Assembly: GCF_001638985.1 (NCBI RefSeq) | Contig: NW_017265134.1 | Coordinates: 868,001 to 932,000 of the forward strand | Length of the DNA: 64,000 bases | DNA from: Phycomyces blakesleeanus NRRL 1555(-) | Lineage: Eukaryota; Mucoromycota; Mucoromycetes; Mucorales; Phycomycetaceae | Reading direction: 5' to 3' | Shown: in pieces, positions 59,876 through 64,000 of the stretch | Position numbering within the stretch: the stretch's first letter is position 1 | Layout of the letters: each line of letters opens with the position of its first letter | Position numbers and translations under genes: made by a program | The notes under the pieces: generated by a model | Databases searched by the model: none | What the model was told of the DNA's origin: nothing | The model's input: the letters and a program-made list of their open reading frames with translations, nothing else

Positions 59876-61793
59876 TTAAAGTTCATCTCTTGCTTCAGTG
59901 GATTGGGAAACAAAGGTAGAAGATTCGATGGTTTCTATAGGAACAAATTCGGTGGTGGGAGAAGAAACAGGTACTATAACGTTGGACAAAGGAATTTTGG
60001 TTGTTGCTACGACCTTAACTGGCCGAGACGAAACAGTCCTTTCCTGGGCAAACGATTCATCCAAATCACCAGCGTTGAACATGGTCGTCAGCCAGAGCAG
60101 GGTACCTGCTATTGCGAGAGCCAAAAACAATGTGTGGAATGGGTTAACAGAGATAGGAGGGAATTGAAGAGGAAGGAAAATAATGCGACATGTGTTGTCT
60201 GCTGATCCACTTGCGAGTGTACGACGGTCAGTACTTATAGCCATACTGGTAATGGAGAAGTTGTGAGCATTCTTAATATGCGTCAAGATCTAATTATGTA
60301 ATTCACATATGTTAGTTTCTATAGAGACATTACTTGATCAAACTTACCTGCATAGATGAAGCATCAAACAATGTAATGCTTAAATCGGATGATGCAATGG
60401 CTAAAATAGCACCATCAAAACTGTATGAACAAAATATCACAAGGTAAATTTCATTATCTATATTTTGATACAAGTCGCCACTATATGAATACTCTACCTT
60501 GTGCACATGGCGGTAATAGGCTTCTTGCTCACTTGATGGACTTTTATTGTCTCAAAGGTGTATGGATTCAGACGTACAACATATCCCGCTGGTTTATCAA
60601 CGCCATTTACTACCGCAAAACCAACATCTTTGACAGCACCACGCCCATATCTTTATATATAATTATCTTACTTTGTTAGTTTTTTTTCTCTTATTTAAGC
60701 CTTTAATTGTTATTACCTAAATGAACGGAACTGTAACCTGCGTTTCTTGTTTATAGCTGATACTGGAAGTGTCTGAAGAATCTTTCCCGAGTTTTTACCA
60801 CGAATTGTAACCAGCTTAATAGCGTCTCTTGTTACGCATGTCAACTTGTCGTTTTCTAACCCAATATCAACATCCAGAACCTCGTCGTCAAATTTAATTG
60901 TGGGGCCATTTGATTCAAACGAAGGATACTTGAAAACCTCTGCATGTCCATCAGAGGTTCCGACTGCAACCAGGCTACCATCCTCACTAAACCGAACAAC
61001 TTTCTACAAACATTTAAGATATCAAAATGAGCTCTTTTCTCTCCCTCTCTTTTGCTCACTTCTCAATTCATTAAGACTTCCCCTTTCCCCATATATTCCT
61101 AAACATGTATGTGCTTTTATATATTGCCATTATTTACCTGGTACTCTTCTTCTTTTTTACTGGTTGATATCTGTACCGCATTATGCAGCGTAAAACTACA
61201 CCAGTAATAATACAACGTTAAACCTAGCTCAATGCAATCTCACTTTACATATACCCACTTTTCTTCAGTCACGCGAAAGACACGACAATGCTTATTAACT
61301 CCAGCCTCGATTTCCTTTTTTGATGCATTGATACCTGCTACTACAGAATGATCCTACAATAAAGAAGATAAATTCGTTTATTTAATCGGAAATAGTTTGA
61401 TTAACTTTATAGAAAAAACGTAGTGAGTATAGCTACAAGCATACTTACAGTGGGATGAACTGCAAGACACATGGGTGCATCTTCTCCTTCGGGTACTTCG
61501 TACACTGCTTCTTCTTCGAGATCCCTGCGCTTTCCGTCAATGCGATAGGCAGACTAGAGCATGCGAAAGAAGAGACAAAGGAACATTAACGAAAGAAACT
61601 TTTGAATGACCACGATTACAAGAATAGCTTTTTAAGCTGCATAAATATCTACATATAAGCTTACCAGCTTGTTCTTGACACCGGAGCGACCTCCACCTCC
61701 ACCTCCACCGATGATAAGATGGTTAGTAGAAGTAAATCCGAGACCGAATATGGGAATCCCAACAGATACTGAGAATGTAGGGCAATTGAGCAT
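59876..61793 (-). CDS. SEC12: Sec12, ER exchange factor for Sar1 (COPII)
   Basis: ER membrane protein that loads Sar1 with GTP to start COPII budding. Eight exons: 61665-61793, 61449-61553, 61259-61353, 61138-61195, 60717-61003, 60498-60650, 60348-60420, 59876-60289; 437 aa. The N-terminal seven-blade WD-type propeller includes the potassium-binding loop (GGGGGGGRSGVKNKL, 29-43) typical of Sec12/PREB, VRFSEDGSLVAVGTSDGHAE, DGAILAIASSDLSITLFD and FSITSMAISTDRRTLASGSA. One membrane span lies at about 352-371 (HTLFLALAIAGTLLWLTTMF), then a lumenal tail ending ARDEL, an HDEL-like retrieval signal, which yeast Sec12-type proteins also use. Start chosen at the first ATG before LNCPTFSVSVGIPI. Confidence 0.9.
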
Positions 61794-62127
61794 GATGATG
61801 AGTAGGTAAGCAAAAGTGGTCTGGGGAAAAAGCGTGTATTTAAGTAAAACTTGATAATTTAATCCCAGTGAATGGTGAGAAAAGTGATTTCTCTCGCCCA
61901 CTAACAACAAAGTTTTTCTTCACATAAAAACATATATATTTGATCTCAACGTAATTCTTTCTACAAAAATAAAATTTGGTTCTCAAGTCACCTTGATAAT
62001 CTCCATTTCTTTTTTTTTTATAATAAAAAATATTATGTATTTACAGAAAATAAGCAATTGGACAAGAGATAAAATGAAAGATGATGAATTCTCTTTGTTT
62101 TGTTTTTGTTTTTGTTTTTTTTTTGGT
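61794..62127. other. Short spacer between SEC12 and NDC1
   Basis: 334 bp containing the SEC12 promoter (minus) and the NDC1 3' flank. Poly-A/T tracts; no gene is seen. Confidence 0.5.
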
Positions 62128-64000
62128 TTAGTGCTTATATTCAAGGAACCGTCTCCAGTGGGATTGGTATCTTTGCTGGATTTTAATATCTTCAAGATAT
62201 GTACCGAAAGTAGAACGAATGGTGTAGATGGCCTGCTTAATATCTAAAAAAAGCAAAATATTATAAGATGGTACACAACATGAAGATGTGAGCTAAGCAG
62301 ATACTTTACCTGTAATCAGGAATCCAAGTTCATTCACACGTTCTACTTCTTCTAATTCTACAAGGGTACCCAACAGAACATCTAAAATCTTTTCAATGTC
62401 TCGCTGGACATAGCCATATTGATCCTCATGCAAAGAAGCAGCCACTAGGCTGGCAAGAGCTGAATAATACGAATCAACAGAGCACAGGTGAGTTTATCGC
62501 GATTTACTTATTAGTTTGATTGTAACAAAATGAAAAAGAAGAAGAAGATACTTACACTCAACGGAGAATAATAAAGTAGAATAGTTGTTAAATACAGATT
62601 TGTACCGAGACTTGATAGTCAGAGTATTCCATTTCTTCACCCAGTCCAGGTGTTCAAACTTGTTTTCCAGATATTTGAGAATCTTTAACAAGAAATTCTC
62701 TGGTACAGTAGAAATGAACTTTTGTGCACGGTCAGAAGCATCGGCAGGGGGCATTTTGGGTCCAGTTGCAAGAGTAACAGGCTTAACAAATAATGAGGAT
62801 AAACGATCATCGAGATAGACTACTTCTCTTTTGGGAGCAGCAAAGACGTCCTTTTCGATCAATTTGATTTGTTTTATGGGTTGTTCCTCGATAGAACGGG
62901 GCAAAATACCATTAGATGTACCTAATTCCAATAGTTTGTGTAAGATGTATTGTATCTTAATTGCACATTGATTAATCATCCAGCGTGTTGTCTCTTACCC
63001 TGTCTCTTGGTATTCGTTTCCTTGGCAATATTGTTACGGAACGTCTCGATGGTCTTGAGACACTCGCCAGAGATGCGACTCCATTCAGAATCGTTGACAT
63101 CTGAGCCAAACGTACGGAACATTTCTATACGTCTAGCAGGGTCTCTGCTAGCCATGCGAGCAAGTTCAGCATAAGCTGTTGTCTACAATACAATTTTTAA
63201 CGTCAAGCTTTCTAATTTAATTATCTATTTATTTAGTGGATTTATATTCACCTGCAATAAAGGATCCTTGTTATTCTGAAGGCCTGACAAGAGACACTCA
63301 AAAGGTTTAGGTGACAAAGTAGATACTGGCTCCACCTAAGACAAATTAAAGCATCGTAATAATTAATATATACACTCTTTTTGTTTTAAAAAGAAAGAAA
63401 GTCAAAGCTTTCATAGCCTCTTGCTCGTACAACTACAATGTATAACCTACAACTTCGAAGAAGACCATAAAAAGGCGGTCTAAAAACTCCCATCCGCTGA
63501 CAGCTATAATTCCACCCAGAACTGTGCGTGTCAACATATAAAGATTGTACCATTGGAAACCTCGGACAGGTGAATCCAACATACTAATTGTATATATATA
63601 AATTATAAGTTTCTGTTTTTTTTGCTAAATACACACACACACAAGTGCGATATTATTTAGAGGTCTTACCGTGTGTACATTCCAAAGAATTCAGCAACCT
63701 GGTGATAAATCATGCCATTGAGGAACAAGTAAGTTATGTAAGAAAATACAAAGACACGGGTGGCAATATGTGTAGCTTCACGGCAGACGGAAGAGATGCT
63801 AGTCTTGATAGTATATATTCCTTCTTGCTATTATTAAACAGGTACACGCATACATACATTTACAGTTAATGTGAATAGTTGTTATAATAATAGCAACTTT
63901 TTTTTTTACCTGAACGGAGGGGAATTCAATAATCGATCGTCGTTCATAAATGGTACGGACTGCAAAGTTGATACCAAGCAAGATAGCATAAAAAGTAACA
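62128..64000 (-). CDS. NDC1: Nucleoporin Ndc1 (nuclear pore / spindle pole membrane protein), 3' part
   Basis: Pore-membrane protein that anchors nuclear pore complexes and, in fungi, spindle pole bodies. The 5' part lies beyond the right edge. Eight exons are visible: 63910-64000 (partial), 63670-63827, 63451-63583, 63252-63335, 62999-63182, 62556-62921, 62310-62459, 62128-62243; about 426 aa to the stop. Visible blocks: AILLGINFAVRTIYERRS (end of the membrane region), MLDSPVRGFQWYNLYMLTRT, PFECLLSGLQNNKDPLLQTT, AYAELARMASRDPARRIEMF, and DSEWSRISGECLKTIETFR, the Ndc1 pattern of F-A-x-x-E-L ... R-R ... W-x-x-I-x-x-x-C-L. The C-terminus is helical and soluble. Identification rests on this block and overall layout. 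Confidence 0.72.

Overview
The window is nuclear DNA of a filamentous fungus, most likely an early-diverging Mucoromycota species (Mucorales-like). The reasons are A+T-rich spacers, dense short introns (about 112 in my models, typically 45-130 bp with GTAAGT donors), and a gene set that mixes yeast-like genes (ADE2, SPC25, NDC1, SEC12) with genes scarce in Ascomycota (an OCRL-type PH / 5-phosphatase / RhoGAP protein, MCMBP, Rheb). Relics of DIRS, Tc1 and Fanzor mobile elements point the same way. The species cannot be named from sequence reading alone. Exon maps were assembled by hand from frame continuity and splice motifs. Total coding lengths divide by three in every complete multi-exon model; in the low-confidence two-exon model at 14905-15477 this holds only with the weaker of two donor sites.

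Left part (1-13.2 kb), signalling: Rheb GTPase (minus, cut by the window edge), an S6-kinase-type AGC kinase (minus), the PP2A scaffold subunit A (plus) and an IQGAP (plus). Rheb, S6K and PP2A-A lie around or below TORC1 in known pathways, and here they are consecutive genes.

13.2-27.5 kb, gene-poor and repeat-rich: a low-confidence two-exon gene; a 437-bp MITE with TA target duplication; a decayed Fanzor (eukaryotic TnpB-like, RNA-guided nuclease family) flanked by hairpins; a Slt2/Mpk1-class MAP kinase with THY instead of TEY in its activation loop; and a decayed DIRS-type retrotransposon with inverted terminal repeats.

27.5-50.7 kb, gene-dense housekeeping: SEC2-type Rab exchange factor, a small zinc-finger-like protein, a Zn2Cys6 regulator, an ER J-protein (Erj5-like), an actin-related protein, the OCRL-like phosphatase, RPS8 divergent from mitochondrial bL33m, ADE2, MCMBP, an unknown 363-aa protein and a MEA1-like small acidic protein.

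50.7-56 kb, second gene-poor tract: a C-terminal PH-domain fragment beside a nearly intact Tc1 transposon, then about 2.8 kb of A+T-rich DNA without genes.

56-64 kb: SET/NAP histone chaperone, RPL18, SPC25 (Ndc80 complex), SEC12 (COPII, ending RDEL) and the 3' part of NDC1 (nuclear pore membrane protein).

A cross-cutting feature is the number of GC-AG introns: two are forced by reading frame (Rheb, IQGAP), two more are preferred (OCRL-like, unknown gene at 48.5 kb), and one is ambiguous (PP2A-A).
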